This document shows positions 1 to 9,340 of a DNA stretch of 64,000 nucleotides, one piece after another (positions within the stretch are counted from its first letter, which is position 1; each line of letters begins with the position of its first letter). The position numbers and the translations under genes are program-made. Source of the DNA: an uncultured Blautia sp. (GTDB lineage Bacteria; Bacillota; Clostridia; Lachnospirales; Lachnospiraceae); the NCBI RefSeq assembly GCF_934424005.1, contig NZ_CAKRXI010000007.1, positions 1-64,000 of the forward strand, written 5' to 3'. The notes under the pieces are model-generated. The model had not been told where the DNA came from. It made no database searches and saw nothing but the letters and a program-made list of their open reading frames with translations.

Positions 1-956
1 AAGTCACCGTTTGGATAGAAGTCTGTCCACTGTCTCTGTCCCTGGAAACCAGCTGCCAGAGCGTTGTGTCCGATTGCTTCTTCGGAGAATGCAGGATCAA
101 GGTTATCGCAGCCGTTCATCAGCTCTTTGATGATAACTGCCATCTTAACTACGAATTCAAACTGCTCTTCTTTCTTTTCTGGAGAGAACTGCAGTTCTTC
201 AGGATTCTTGTCCCAACCAATCTTACATGTTTCTTTTGCCCATTTGAGAGCTTTTTCGAATTCTGCGTGATCGTAGATACCTTCTGTCATACGACGGATG
301 ATCTCAACCTCATCAACGGATTCAACACGCATTCCAAGATAGGATTCGATGAAATCGGAATCAATGATAGATCCACCGATACCCATTGTAACGGAACCGA
401 TCTGCAGATATGATTTTCCTCTCATGGAAGCGGCTGCAACTGCTGCACGTCCGAATCTGAGTAATTTTTCTTCAACGTCTGCCGGGATAGATGTGTCATC
501 AGCTTCCTGAACATCATGTCCATAGATACCGAATGCCGGAAGACCTTTCTGTGCATGTGTAGCAAGTACGGAAGCAAGGTAAACTGCTCCTGGTCTTTCT
601 GTTCCATTGAAGCCCCATACAGCTTTAATTGTCTGAGGATCCATATCCATTGTTTCTGCGCCATAGCACCAGCATGGTGTAACTGTAAGTGTAATGTCAA
701 CGCCTTCTTTACGGAATTTGTCAGCACATGCAGCACTTTCACCTACACGTCCGATTGTTGTATCAGCAATAACAACTTTAACTGGCTCGCCGTTGGAATA
801 TCTCAGATTTTCCTCGAAAAGTTTTGCAGCGGATTTAGCCATGTTCATTGTCTGTTCTTCCAGAGATCCTCTTACATCCAGGGCTCCTCTACGTCCGTCG
901 ATGGTTGGTCTGATACCGATAACCGGATAGCTGCCTACTAATCTGCTCTTTGCCAT
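1..956 (-). CDS. fucI: L-fucose isomerase, N-terminal 318 residues (cut by window edge)
   Basis: Interconverts L-fucose and L-fuculose in the cytosol, the first step of fucose breakdown. The frame starts at ATG 956 ([17 protein letters not shown]) behind AGGAGGT with good spacing and stays open to base 1, so about half of a roughly 590-residue family member is visible. The N-terminal segments [11 protein letters not shown] and the region around [12 protein letters not shown] are typical of FucI. It is divergent from the AraC gene at 1156 and lies just beyond pduO, so fucose supply, lactaldehyde formation and the propanediol compartment are physically linked. Arabinose isomerase of the same fold is less likely given the fuculose aldolase downstream. 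The C-terminal active-site half is not visible. Confidence 0.9.
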   Translation of the reverse strand, partial: MAKSRLVGSYPVIGIRPTIDGRRGALDVRGSLEEQTMNMAKSAAKLFEENLRYSNGEPVKVVIADTTIGRVGESAACADKFRKEGVDITLTVTPCWCYGAETMDMDPQTIKAVWGFNGTERPGAVYLASVLATHAQKGLPAFGIYGHDVQEADDTSIPADVEEKLLRFGRAAVAAASMRGKSYLQIGSVTMGIGGSIIDSDFIESYLGMRVESVDEVEIIRRMTEGIYDHAEFEKALKWAKETCKIGWDKNPEELQFSPEKKEEQFEFVVKMAVIIKELMNGCDNLDPAFSEEAIGHNALAAGFQGQRQWTDFYPNGD

Positions 957-996
957 GATTGATTACCTCCATTTAATTAAGTTCATTGTTATCCAA

Positions 997-1020
997 GAAG
1001 TTTTTACTAAAAAACTTCGT
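997..1020. promoter_or_regulatory. Inverted repeat in the fucI/araC intergenic region, possible operator
   Basis: The intergenic region between the two divergent genes holds a near-perfect inverted repeat (GAAGTTTTT, three bases, AAAAAACTTC). It sits in the fucI leader and could bind a regulator or form a small hairpin in the RNA. The role is inferred from position only. Confidence 0.35.
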
Positions 1021-1046
1021 TGTTTCCTATAGTTCATAGTATACAA

Positions 1047-1076
1047 TTGCCAAACGTTAATTACTTGTGTTATAAT
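1047..1076 (+). promoter_or_regulatory. Promoter for the AraC-family regulator
   Basis: TTGCCA at 1047-1052 and a perfect TATAAT at 1071-1076 are separated by 18 bases, about 80 bases upstream of the TTG start at 1156. Confidence 0.6.
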
Positions 1077-1155
1077 AGCAAAAAACAGTACAATATTCAC
1101 TTTTTTTAATTATTTTGTAAAAAATCTGTGAACTTATGATAAGGAGGCACTTATT

Positions 1156-2004
1156 TTGCACGATCTGGACCGCAACGAGGACCGTTTAAGAGGAACTTAT
1201 GATTTTCCATTTGAATTTCATCATATTGATCAGAGTCATCCCCGCTACGTGATGTCCTATCACTGGCATGTCGAATATGAGATCATCCGCATTCTGGAGG
1301 GCTCGCTCACTGTCACTTTAGACGAAAAAAGTTTCACCGCCACTGCCGGAGATATCATTTTTGTGCATAGTGGAATCCTCCACAGTGGAATCCCTGAGGA
1401 TTGTGTCTATCAGTGTATCGTCTTTGACGGAAACACTTTTCTCAAAAATAATTCCGTCTGCGTCGGATACATGCAGAAGATCATTCATCAGGAAATCCTG
1501 ATCTACCATCACTTCACACCGAAATATGTGGACATTTGTGCAACTGTGAACAGTCTTTTTGATGCTTTGTGGAAGAAGCCGGATGGTTACGAGCTGTCTG
1601 TTCTTGGACAATTTTACCACTTTTTTGGTCTGATTTTTGGTAATCATTACTATCTGGAGAGTGTCACACGCGCACGCCGCGATTACAAACGAATCCTGCA
1701 GCTGAAGCAGGTCCTGGATTTCATCGAGCACAATTATGCTTCTCCACTGACACTGCAGCAGCTTTCTGCCTCTGTATCCATGTCACCGAAATACTTCTGT
1801 CGTTTCTTTTCAGAGATGACACATCAGACTCCTATGGATTATCTGAATCACCAACGGATCGAACAGGCCTGTTATCAGCTTTCCACCACTGATGACTCGA
1901 TCACGGAGATCGCATATCGAAATGGTTTCAACGATCTGAGCTATTTTATCCGTACATTCAAGAAATATAAGGGGATCACTCCCGGGAAATATAAAAAAGC
2001 ATAG
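1156..2004 (+). CDS. AraC-family transcriptional regulator with N-terminal cupin domain
   Basis: A 282-residue sugar-type AraC regulator. Residues about 25-100 form a cupin ligand-binding fold with HWH and a typical GDIIFVHSGILHSG strand. Residues about 180-282 hold two helix-turn-helix motifs (LTLQQLSASVSMSPKYFCRFF, then ITEIAYRNGFNDLSYFIRTF) ending in the usual KKYKGITPGKYK. The start is a TTG eight bases after a strong AAGGAGG; no ATG in frame fits as well. It is divergent from fucI, so it probably activates fucose or propanediol genes when it binds a sugar or diol. RhaS-like control is an alternative. No gene-specific symbol is justified. Confidence 0.88.
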   Translation: MHDLDRNEDRLRGTYDFPFEFHHIDQSHPRYVMSYHWHVEYEIIRILEGSLTVTLDEKSFTATAGDIIFVHSGILHSGIPEDCVYQCIVFDGNTFLKNNSVCVGYMQKIIHQEILIYHHFTPKYVDICATVNSLFDALWKKPDGYELSVLGQFYHFFGLIFGNHYYLESVTRARRDYKRILQLKQVLDFIEHNYASPLTLQQLSASVSMSPKYFCRFFSEMTHQTPMDYLNHQRIEQACYQLSTTDDSITEIAYRNGFNDLSYFIRTFKKYKGITPGKYKKA

Positions 2005-2009
2005 CATAG

Positions 2010-2060
2010 AAAAAGAGCTCTGAAGACTCACACCGCGCGAATCTTCAAAGCTCTATTTTT
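2010..2060. terminator. Bidirectional terminator between araC and pduO
   Basis: A long stem (AGAGCTCTGAAGA pairing with TCTTCAAAGCTCT) is flanked by A-runs on the left and ATTTTTATT on the right, so it can end both the + strand araC transcript and the minus-strand pdu operon ending at 2085. Confidence 0.75.
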
Positions 2061-2084
2061 ATTATCACATTTAAAACAGTTGTA

Positions 2085-3149
2085 TTACAGTACCTCATTG
2101 AGTACAGATAATCCATATTCTGCAAGGCTGTGATCTTCTTCACCGGTACCACCGCTGATTCCCAGTCCGCCGATGATGGTATCACCCACTTTGAGTGGAA
2201 CTCCACCGCCAAAAATTACGATCTTGCCATTATCCATCTTGTCTACGCCATAGAAAGTTCCGCCCGGCTGAGCCAGAACGCTTAATTCTTTTGTGGACAT
2301 CTTGACCGCAACAGATGTATAGGCTTTCTTAGTTGCCACATCAAAGCTTACAAGAAACGCTCCATCCATTACATGGACAGCGATCGGATTTCCATCCGGT
2401 CCACAGACTGCAATAACAGCCTTCTTGCCGCGACGTTCTGCTTCCTGTTCGATCTTCTCGATCAGACGCTTGGCACTGGCAAGTGTAATCCTTCCCTGAA
2501 TGCCCATTCTCTTTAAAACTTCCTGGATCACAGCTTCATTGACTGCTCCTGTCTGATTCTGGTTCTCTGCCATGGTTCTGACCTCATCTTTTCCACCGTC
2601 CGATGTTTTTTCTGTCGGTTTATCCACCTCTTCGGCAGACATTTCCTCCATCTTTGCATCAGTATATCTGGCAAGTATATAAAGGTAATCTGCCAGCCGG
2701 TTCATATATTTCTTAGCTCCGTTGTCTGCTCCGAACTTCACACTGACTGTTGCAAGTGCTCTCTCAGCTCTTCTTGCTACCGTTCTGGCTACATCCATCT
2801 CAGCAGACAGACGACATTTGCCCGGAAGGATAAATTCCTTCGGTCTCTGAAAAAGGCCCTCCATTCGGTTGATCTCGTCTTCCAGATATTCTGTTTTAAC
2901 GTCGTCGATCCTGTAATCTCTCTTGTAAGGATCTGCCACCCCTGCCATGACCGTGATCAGTGTACGCTGGATCTTCTCCAGAAACTGTATCGTGTCTTCA
3001 TCTTTCAGCATGGTCTTAACCAGGCCCAGATGGCTGGTCAGTTCATCAATGGTTCCCACCAGCTGAATGCGGTCATCTGACTTGGAGACATTTTTTGTAT
3101 GGACAAGGCTTGTCGTTCCCTTGTCACCGCCTTTTGTATAAATGTTCAT
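2085..3149 (-). CDS. pduO: PduO-type ATP:cob(I)alamin adenosyltransferase fused to a GlcG/HbpS-like domain
   Basis: Makes adenosylcobalamin, the cofactor of the PduCDE diol dehydratase. Residues 1-170 are the PduO-type transferase, with the N-terminal ATP motif TKGGDKGTTSL and the RTVARRAERAL helix. After a charged linker, residues about 200-354 are the GlcG/HbpS-like (DUF336) domain with AVCGPDGNPIAVHVMDGA and FGGGVPL. This is the full two-domain PduO layout. ATG 3149 follows AGGAGA. It is the last gene of the long minus-strand locus, downstream of the reactivase, as expected for cofactor repair. The terminator at 2010-2060 closes the operon. Confidence 0.92.
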   Translation of the reverse strand: MNIYTKGGDKGTTSLVHTKNVSKSDDRIQLVGTIDELTSHLGLVKTMLKDEDTIQFLEKIQRTLITVMAGVADPYKRDYRIDDVKTEYLEDEINRMEGLFQRPKEFILPGKCRLSAEMDVARTVARRAERALATVSVKFGADNGAKKYMNRLADYLYILARYTDAKMEEMSAEEVDKPTEKTSDGGKDEVRTMAENQNQTGAVNEAVIQEVLKRMGIQGRITLASAKRLIEKIEQEAERRGKKAVIAVCGPDGNPIAVHVMDGAFLVSFDVATKKAYTSVAVKMSTKELSVLAQPGGTFYGVDKMDNGKIVIFGGGVPLKVGDTIIGGLGISGGTGEEDHSLAEYGLSVLNEVL

Positions 3150-3214
3150 CTTGGCATCTCCTGTATTGTTTACTGGTAACTATTTTACTCTCGAAAAATA
3201 AAATATGCAACAGG

Positions 3215-3559
3215 TTATTCTTCCCTGTAAATTGCTTTAAATGGCATCTTTTTAACTGCTCTTGCACTGTTTGCCCCCAGATTCCGGCACTGCCAGAAAC
3301 GTGGTGCATTCAGTTCAAATACGTTATGTCCTTTTGGAAGCCGTCTCATCTGCATGGCAATCCTCTGACCACTCATTCCGATCCCCGATCCAAGCATGGA
3401 ATCTTCTGCTGCCGCATGAGCCAGTTCATCCAGCTCCCCGGATTTTTCGTGCACTTCAAACAACAGCCCCTCTTCTTCAATTCCTGAACAGACCTCGTGA
3501 AGAAGATCTGAATCAGCTTCCTGTGTATAAATAATGATCGTCGGTTTATTTACAACCAC
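3215..3559 (-). CDS. pduH: Diol dehydratase reactivase small subunit
   Basis: The 114-residue small subunit of the chaperone that exchanges damaged cobalamin from diol dehydratase. The segment EEEGLLFEVHEK and the IGMSGQRIAMQMRRLP region match the PduH/DdrB family, which resembles the dehydratase medium-subunit fold. I place the start at GTG 3559 (VVVNKPTIIIYTQ) seven bases after AGGAGGG, because upstream methionines would run far into pduG without a ribosome site. It begins two bases after the pduG stop, so the two subunits are likely translated together. Confidence 0.88.
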   Translation of the reverse strand: MVVNKPTIIIYTQEADSDLLHEVCSGIEEEGLLFEVHEKSGELDELAHAAAEDSMLGSGIGMSGQRIAMQMRRLPKGHNVFELNAPRFWQCRNLGANSARAVKKMPFKAIYREE

Positions 3560-3561
3560 GT

Positions 3562-5382
3562 TTATCCCTCCTGGGTACTTCCGATATAAGACAGAAGCAG
3601 ACCAGTAGCAACTGCATTTCTCGGTCCCTCTGTTCCACGGATATTTCCACGGCCACATACGATACGATACTCGGCAAGTGCCTGCATCAGCATCTCCGGA
3701 ATCTCAAAATCCTCTGCGGAACCGCCGACCAGAACTACGTTTGGAATGTTTCGAAGTTCATGCTCCGGTGCTACCTGACGAAGTGCACGTACAGCATTTC
3801 GTACAAATACTTTGCGTTTTGCCTCTCTTCTGACTTCAAGAATCCGTTCCATCGGAATGTCTTCTTCAATCTTGAGCATCTCGCCCGGTGCAAGCAAAAC
3901 AACATGTCCGTAATATCTTGGATCAATAGATTCTGTAAAGAACTGCATAGCTCCATTTTCGAGGCGCAGATGGAAAAGGCTTTCCACCTTGCCCAATGGA
4001 TATTTCTTGATCTGTTCTGCTGTAGTACGGCTCTTAAGTCCAAGTTCCGTCTGGATCAGCATCGTTACCAGCTCACCGGCACCTGCCTGATGTGTGGTGC
4101 GAACTCTTCCGTCTGCTTCCAGAACTGCGGCATCTGTAGATCCGCCTCCCATATCAAGGATAGCAAGCGGAAGTCTGGTTCCCGGTGTTGTCATTGCTCC
4201 AAGTGAAGCCATAACAGCTTCCACTCCGGCAACAACAGCTTTGGTGTGAAGATCCTTCTCCAGCTGCTCTGCGATCTTCTGCATTGGAAGATGTGCTGTC
4301 TTGACCATTGCCGCGATCCCCACTGCTTTTTCCATACAGGTCTCGCCTGCAAGCGCACCTGAGATTTCAACCGGGGCAAGTGTATCCACTGCAAGAATAT
4401 CTGTAATACGCACTGCATGATTTTCGGCTTCCGCCACATCTGCCATGCTCGTCTTAATACGTGAAAACATATTTCCTACATTGGAATCCGGCTGTCCGTC
4501 AATATCAAAGATCTCACCTGCATCCTGCAGCGTATCCATGATCTCGTCAGCCCCATGATCTATATTTATTCGTAATTCCTGCTCTCCGTGAAAGAAAATC
4601 TCACCTGCAGGAAGAATGTTCTCTTTTATGTTTCCGTTCGGAGTACGGATCACAACCGCACTTCTTTTGCCGATCAGACTCTTCGCAATCGGAGTGACTG
4701 CTCTTGTCTCATCTGCGTCCAGTTTCAGAAGTGTAGCGATTCCATATGGATTGGAAAGCATCCGGATGCTTGTACCCGGAAGTGCAACCTCGATTGCTGC
4801 CATTTTGTATTCAGGCACTTTATCAATATGGCGTACTTCATCAACGATCGGAATTTTTTTGTTTAAGCGGTTTTCTACCAGGACTGCTTCATCTGCCTGA
4901 AGGATCAGTCCGCGGATATCCAGCTGCTCATACTGGTTCAGTTTGCGTGCCACCTCTTCATAGGAATACTCAGAGGATGCCACCAGAATATATGGTATAT
5001 TCGATCTGCCTTTGTCTATGTTCTGAATAAACAGAAGCCGTCCTACTGCTTCTCCTGCACCTGCCGGTGTTGCCGGATTGTGCCCGATCATAGAGGACTC
5101 AGTAATGATTGTCTCTGTAATTGTTTCCATTGCTGTATCACCGATAACCGGAGCTGCCTCGTTCAGTCGGACAAGATCCAGTTTTTCCAACGGCATACCG
5201 ATACGGTGCATCGCTTCCTCAAGGGCAGCTTTGACCCCGTGAACATTCGGAAGTGTCCCTTTGGTTCCGGTGGTAATACGGGAAGCACTGGAGAGGAACT
5301 GGAATCTTCCGTCCTCTCCTACACTTCCGATACATACTTCAGTTGTGGAATTTCCTATATCAACACCTGCGATCAGTTTCAA
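3562..5382 (-). CDS. pduG: Diol dehydratase reactivase large subunit (ATPase)
   Basis: A 606-residue ATPase of the actin/Hsp70-like fold that releases inactivated cobalamin from PduCDE. The N-terminal phosphate loop GVDIGNSTTEVCIG and the second nucleotide motif ILDMGGGSTDAAV are both present, and the length is normal for DdrA/PduG/DhaF. It starts with TTG 5382, which shares the four bases TTGA with the pduE stop codon; AAGGGG lies eight bases upstream. Such coupling fits fixed co-production with the dehydratase. It sits between pduE and pduH in the canonical order C-D-E-G-H. Confidence 0.93.
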   Translation of the reverse strand: MKLIAGVDIGNSTTEVCIGSVGEDGRFQFLSSASRITTGTKGTLPNVHGVKAALEEAMHRIGMPLEKLDLVRLNEAAPVIGDTAMETITETIITESSMIGHNPATPAGAGEAVGRLLFIQNIDKGRSNIPYILVASSEYSYEEVARKLNQYEQLDIRGLILQADEAVLVENRLNKKIPIVDEVRHIDKVPEYKMAAIEVALPGTSIRMLSNPYGIATLLKLDADETRAVTPIAKSLIGKRSAVVIRTPNGNIKENILPAGEIFFHGEQELRINIDHGADEIMDTLQDAGEIFDIDGQPDSNVGNMFSRIKTSMADVAEAENHAVRITDILAVDTLAPVEISGALAGETCMEKAVGIAAMVKTAHLPMQKIAEQLEKDLHTKAVVAGVEAVMASLGAMTTPGTRLPLAILDMGGGSTDAAVLEADGRVRTTHQAGAGELVTMLIQTELGLKSRTTAEQIKKYPLGKVESLFHLRLENGAMQFFTESIDPRYYGHVVLLAPGEMLKIEEDIPMERILEVRREAKRKVFVRNAVRALRQVAPEHELRNIPNVVLVGGSAEDFEIPEMLMQALAEYRIVCGRGNIRGTEGPRNAVATGLLLSYIGSTQEG

Positions 5383-5774
5383 AGAAGAATTCCCCTTTTT
5401 TCATAAATTTCTGCTGCCTCAAGTACCAGTTTGGCGCAATGAGGAGCGTTGTATTTCTGAAGAAGTTCCTGCGCCATCAGAATCAGTTCTTTCTTGGTTG
5501 AACGATTCGGACGCAGTTTGTTATACATATCAAGAATAATATCATCAGGTACATTGACAAGTTCAGCTGCACGCTGAAAATTCGCATCCATAGTTGGATT
5601 ATCTGCTTCTCTTGCAACCTGTCCCTGTTTTTTTAATGTTTCAGCGGAAATCTTGATGTCATCTGCTGTGACATTGCCTTTTTTTACCTCATCAAGGGTA
5701 ATCTGAGAAAGTTTCTTACCGGTTCTTGAAGTAATAGTATCCGCTTCACTCTGCCCTAAAGGATAGCTGCTCAT
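5379..5774 (-). CDS. pduE: B12-dependent propanediol dehydratase small subunit
   Basis: Gamma subunit (131 residues) of the heterohexameric adenosylcobalamin-dependent diol dehydratase. It has the family's N-terminal YPLGQ and a helical C-terminus with VPDDIILDMYNKLRPNRST. The start is ATG 5774, six bases after GGAGGG and sharing ATGA with the pduD stop; an in-frame ATG 15 bases upstream lacks a ribosome site. I see no encapsulation-type helix at its N-terminus, unlike PduD. Glycerol dehydratase subunits are homologous, but the fucose context favours 1,2-propanediol. Confidence 0.92.
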   Translation of the reverse strand: MSSYPLGQSEADTITSRTGKKLSQITLDEVKKGNVTADDIKISAETLKKQGQVAREADNPTMDANFQRAAELVNVPDDIILDMYNKLRPNRSTKKELILMAQELLQKYNAPHCAKLVLEAAEIYEKRGILL

Positions 5775-6460
5775 TTTGTACCCTCCCATTCAATCATGCC
5801 TTTTTCCGGATCCAGCTGCTCTGTCTCAATAATATGAAGAAGTGCTGCTTTTACCTGATATTTTGCACGTACCATTGGATCGTTGGTACATTCGATCGGT
5901 GTTACCTTTTCGCCTTTTACATATTTGGCAGCATTACGACCAATCTTACGATAGGTATCCAGATCCATCAGTGGTGCCTGTGGAAAAAGCTCCAGATTAG
6001 ACAGTGGATACAAATCTTTCTGATGGATGACTGTTGTTCCTTTTGACTGCAGACCGATGCCGATTCCGGATCCGGAAAGCTTCGCTGCTTCCAGTCCCAT
6101 AAAGCCAACATCTGAAGTGTCCAGCACTTTGACAATTCTTGATGTCATGCCTTCTTCCTCAATTCCTGCACGGATATTACGAAGAACTTCATCCAGCGGA
6201 ATGCCGCTCATCGTCTTGGTGATCTCCGTCTGGAATGCTGCTCCGACTCCGATCACAACTTCTTTCGGATCAGTGCCCTTTGCGGCTCTTACCGCACCTT
6301 CATAAGAATGTTTTGGGCGCATTCTTGTTTTTCCGGCAAAACTTCCCGTTCCTGCCGGTTCCGGTGTACTGCTCACATTCTGAGGCTGTGCATCGGATGC
6401 CATAAGCTGTGCAACGACTGCCTGTGTTACGGCACGTACCAGCTGCTCATTTACTTCCAT
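5771..6460 (-). CDS. pduD: B12-dependent propanediol dehydratase medium subunit with encapsulation peptide
   Basis: Beta subunit (229 residues), which together with PduC forms the cobalamin site. Residues about 4-18 (NEQLVRAVTQAVVAQL) are a short amphipathic helix followed by a Gln/Ser/Pro-rich linker to about residue 45. This is the layout of the PduD encapsulation peptide that loads the enzyme into the microcompartment. The conserved body includes PKEVVIGVGAAF and GIGIGLQSKGTTVIHQKDL. ATG 6460 follows AAGGAGGT. It overlaps pduE by four bases and lies 11 bases after pduC. Confidence 0.94.
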   Translation of the reverse strand: MEVNEQLVRAVTQAVVAQLMASDAQPQNVSSTPEPAGTGSFAGKTRMRPKHSYEGAVRAAKGTDPKEVVIGVGAAFQTEITKTMSGIPLDEVLRNIRAGIEEEGMTSRIVKVLDTSDVGFMGLEAAKLSGSGIGIGLQSKGTTVIHQKDLYPLSNLELFPQAPLMDLDTYRKIGRNAAKYVKGEKVTPIECTNDPMVRAKYQVKAALLHIIETEQLDPEKGMIEWEGTK

Positions 6461-6471
6461 GGTGCACCTCC

Positions 6472-8136
6472 TTAAATATCATTTGCGTTGATTCTGTGAG
6501 GAATCGCTTTGATCTCCTCCCAACGCTTACCTGAAACCCGATAACCGGTTCCCGGTCCCATGTAATCGTTTGGTGTATTTACTCCGGACATTACCTGGAA
6601 ATTTTTATCCAGGATTGCTGCCGTCTGCATATAATCACCGATCACTCTCTGTTTCAACATGTTAAGAATATTGTCTGCAAGAACAGTATAGCCACTCTCC
6701 GCAAGCGCTTTGACTACATCAATTCCCGTGATACCTCTCTTCATCATGTCATCTGCAGCCATAAGGTCGGATGCCACATCTCGTTTGAGTGTATCTTTGC
6801 TTCCATGCGCATAGGTAACTGCTTCAACCTGCTCATCTGTCACTTCTGTAAGGCCCAGATATTTAAAGACTGCCTGAACAGCTTTGCCTGCTTCATGACG
6901 GACACGGATGACATCTTCCTCTGTAACAGGACGAAGACCGCCATCCACCTGCATATCTCTCTGTAAAACATTATAATCATCAAAGTCCTCGGCATCAAAA
7001 TTGGATCCCGCGAACATATTGTCGTAGTTTGGTTCTGCTGCATATCCGGAGAAAATAAAGTCTGTTCCCGGCATAAACTGCAGCATGGTTCTTGCTGTTC
7101 TTCTCATATCGGAGTTTGAGAAACTCTGGTCATTGGAAGATGCACACTCGAGTCCGAGAAGTGCTGCAACCAGATTCTCTCCCATAACTTCACGGATACC
7201 CGCCGGAACACCGGCAGCAACACCGATACAGCTTACTGAACCATTCTGGATTCCCTGGCTTCCACAGCCCTTTGTAACATAAAGGCAGCGGCATTCCAGA
7301 TAAAGCATAGATTTCTTTTCACTGCTTCCCATCAGGACTTCAGATCCTGCTCCTGATGTAAAACGTACCTTCAGTCCACGTGATGCATAGGCAGAATTCA
7401 GAAATGCTTTGGAATATGGGGTGTCATCACCATCAATAAATACTTTCTCAGTACCATATACAGAAAGTGTTTCTGCATACGTTGTCAGGCCTCGGATACC
7501 AAGTTCAAGTTCCGTTGCCTCTTCCGCAGAACACTGCGTCAGAACACCCGGACGGCCTGTCTGAGATCCGATCAGAAGTGCCATGGCACTGAACGGTGCA
7601 TATCTGGCAACACCCATTGTTGTCTCTTCTTCACTGAAGCCTCGAAGAGCTCCTTCTGCTGCGTCTGCTGCGATCTGAACCGGATCATCTTTCAGGTTCG
7701 TGATATGAGCCTGGTTTCCAGGTACTTTTCTGGCACGCATTTTCTGCATGCCCATCATCAGCTCAACAACATTCAGATAATTAATTACTTCAACCATTTT
7801 GGCCGGTGTGATACCGGAAACAATTTCCAGTATTTCTTTTCGTGATACATGAATGTCCACGATCTTTCTGGCAATCTCCAGTGATGGAATTGCCATGGAT
7901 GCTTCCGCCCGGTCCGCACGGATCGCATAATCAGCAATGAACTGGTCCAGAAAATCAAACTCATCGCGTTTCTTTCCGTCCAGTTCTGTGATAATACCAT
8001 CTTCTATTTTTACAGAAGGTTTTGGATCGTATGGGCTGTGCATTGACACAAATCCCATTTCCGGCCATTCATCGATGAATCCATCTTTGTTGACCGGTCT
8101 CTGATCCAAAACCTCTATTCTTTTCGATCTTTTCAT
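6472..8136 (-). CDS. pduC: B12-dependent propanediol dehydratase large subunit
   Basis: Catalytic alpha subunit (554 residues, normal length). It forms the TIM barrel in which adenosylcobalamin starts the radical conversion of 1,2-propanediol to propionaldehyde. Diagnostic segments are KRIEVLDQRPVNKDGFIDEW at the start, FTSGAGSEVLMG, CLYVTKGCGSQGIQNG and SNSDMRRTARTM. ATG 8136 lies behind AGGAAGGT. It heads the CDEGHO block, 36 bases after the alcohol dehydrogenase gene. The unusual fact is the presence upstream of a glycyl-radical enzyme (18982-21501) predicted to catalyse the same reaction. Confidence 0.96.
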   Translation of the reverse strand: MKRSKRIEVLDQRPVNKDGFIDEWPEMGFVSMHSPYDPKPSVKIEDGIITELDGKKRDEFDFLDQFIADYAIRADRAEASMAIPSLEIARKIVDIHVSRKEILEIVSGITPAKMVEVINYLNVVELMMGMQKMRARKVPGNQAHITNLKDDPVQIAADAAEGALRGFSEEETTMGVARYAPFSAMALLIGSQTGRPGVLTQCSAEEATELELGIRGLTTYAETLSVYGTEKVFIDGDDTPYSKAFLNSAYASRGLKVRFTSGAGSEVLMGSSEKKSMLYLECRCLYVTKGCGSQGIQNGSVSCIGVAAGVPAGIREVMGENLVAALLGLECASSNDQSFSNSDMRRTARTMLQFMPGTDFIFSGYAAEPNYDNMFAGSNFDAEDFDDYNVLQRDMQVDGGLRPVTEEDVIRVRHEAGKAVQAVFKYLGLTEVTDEQVEAVTYAHGSKDTLKRDVASDLMAADDMMKRGITGIDVVKALAESGYTVLADNILNMLKQRVIGDYMQTAAILDKNFQVMSGVNTPNDYMGPGTGYRVSGKRWEEIKAIPHRINANDI

Positions 8137-8172
8137 AGGTCTACCTTCCTGGAAAAGTCATGTTTTATAAAA

Positions 8173-9324
8173 TTAGAAAGACCAGAGTTTCTTGTAAATC
8201 TTCATAATATCCTCTTTGGTCGGGGTTCTTGGATTGCTTGGCGTGCACGCATCCGCAAGCGCTGCATCTGCCATCTTATCAATTGCTCCGAAGTATTCGT
8301 CCGGGCTGATAGTTCCAATCTCCTGGATTGTCATAGGAATGTTCATTTCCTTCTGCATAAACTGAATCCAGTTTACAAGAGAACGAACACTCATTACCTG
8401 GTTGTAATTGCTCAGTCCCAGGATATGTGCTACAGATGCATATCTTTCTACTGCAGGAAGATATGTTTTCTGGCTTCTGCTTCTCTTGTTGATATTTGCA
8501 TTAAACTCAACGATATGAGGTAAAAGCATTGCATTAGCTCTTCCATGAGGAATATGGAACTGTGCACCAAGCTGATGAGCCATACTGTGTGTAATTCCAA
8601 GGCCCGCTGTATTGAAGGAAAGACCTGCCAGGCAGGATGCTACATGCATTTTCTGTCTTGCATGCATATCGCTTCCATCAAGATAAGCTCTCAGAAGGAA
8701 TACGCCGCAGATCTCCATCGCTTTTTCTGCAAGTGCTGCTGAAAACTCATTATGACCTGTGCTAACATAGGATTCCAGCGCATGGGTAAATACGTCCATA
8801 CCTGTATCTGCTGTAATAGCCGGCGGTACACTTTTAACTAATTCTGCATCCAGGATTGCTTCATCTGCTGTAAGGTCTGGTGAAACAAGTGGATATTTTA
8901 CTTTTGCTTCTGTATCGTTTACGACCGCAAAGGATGTAACCTCTGAACCAGTTCCGCTGGTAGTTGGAACGGCAATCAGTCCTACTTTACCGTAGTTATT
9001 GATCTTCAGTGCAAACTCACGGATTGCTTTAGAAGAGTCAATAGCAGAACCACCGCCAACAGCGATAACTGCTTCCGGCTGATAGCTTAAGAACTTCTTA
9101 ACTCCGTCTGCAATTTTATCTACTGGAGCATCTGGTACTACGTTGCTGAAAATATCGTATTCAATGCCGCCTTTTGCCAAAGGCTCTGTGATAAGATCAA
9201 TCATTTTGCTCTGTACTACAAAAGGATCTGTAATGATGAGTACTCGTTTGTATGGAATCTCTCTCAGACGATCCAGAGCATTATCTCCAAAATGAATGAC
9301 TGTTTTCATTCCAAAGGTCTTCAT
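8173..9324 (-). CDS. pduQ: Iron-dependent alcohol dehydrogenase, PduQ-like 1-propanol dehydrogenase
   Basis: Reduces propionaldehyde to 1-propanol and so regenerates NAD+ inside the compartment. It is 383 residues, a group III (iron) alcohol dehydrogenase: NAD motif VGGGSAIDSSKA, TTSGTGSEVTS, and iron ligands in TGMDVFTHALE, THSMAHQLG and IPHGRANA. The close match of the metal-site region to PduQ, and its position beside pduC, favour PduQ. Lactaldehyde reductase (FucO), which would form propanediol from lactaldehyde, is the main alternative and is otherwise missing from this locus. No targeting helix is visible. Confidence 0.85.
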   Translation of the reverse strand: MKTFGMKTVIHFGDNALDRLREIPYKRVLIITDPFVVQSKMIDLITEPLAKGGIEYDIFSNVVPDAPVDKIADGVKKFLSYQPEAVIAVGGGSAIDSSKAIREFALKINNYGKVGLIAVPTTSGTGSEVTSFAVVNDTEAKVKYPLVSPDLTADEAILDAELVKSVPPAITADTGMDVFTHALESYVSTGHNEFSAALAEKAMEICGVFLLRAYLDGSDMHARQKMHVASCLAGLSFNTAGLGITHSMAHQLGAQFHIPHGRANAMLLPHIVEFNANINKRSRSQKTYLPAVERYASVAHILGLSNYNQVMSVRSLVNWIQFMQKEMNIPMTIQEIGTISPDEYFGAIDKMADAALADACTPSNPRTPTKEDIMKIYKKLWSF

Positions 9325-9340
9325 ATCTGTTGCTTCCTTT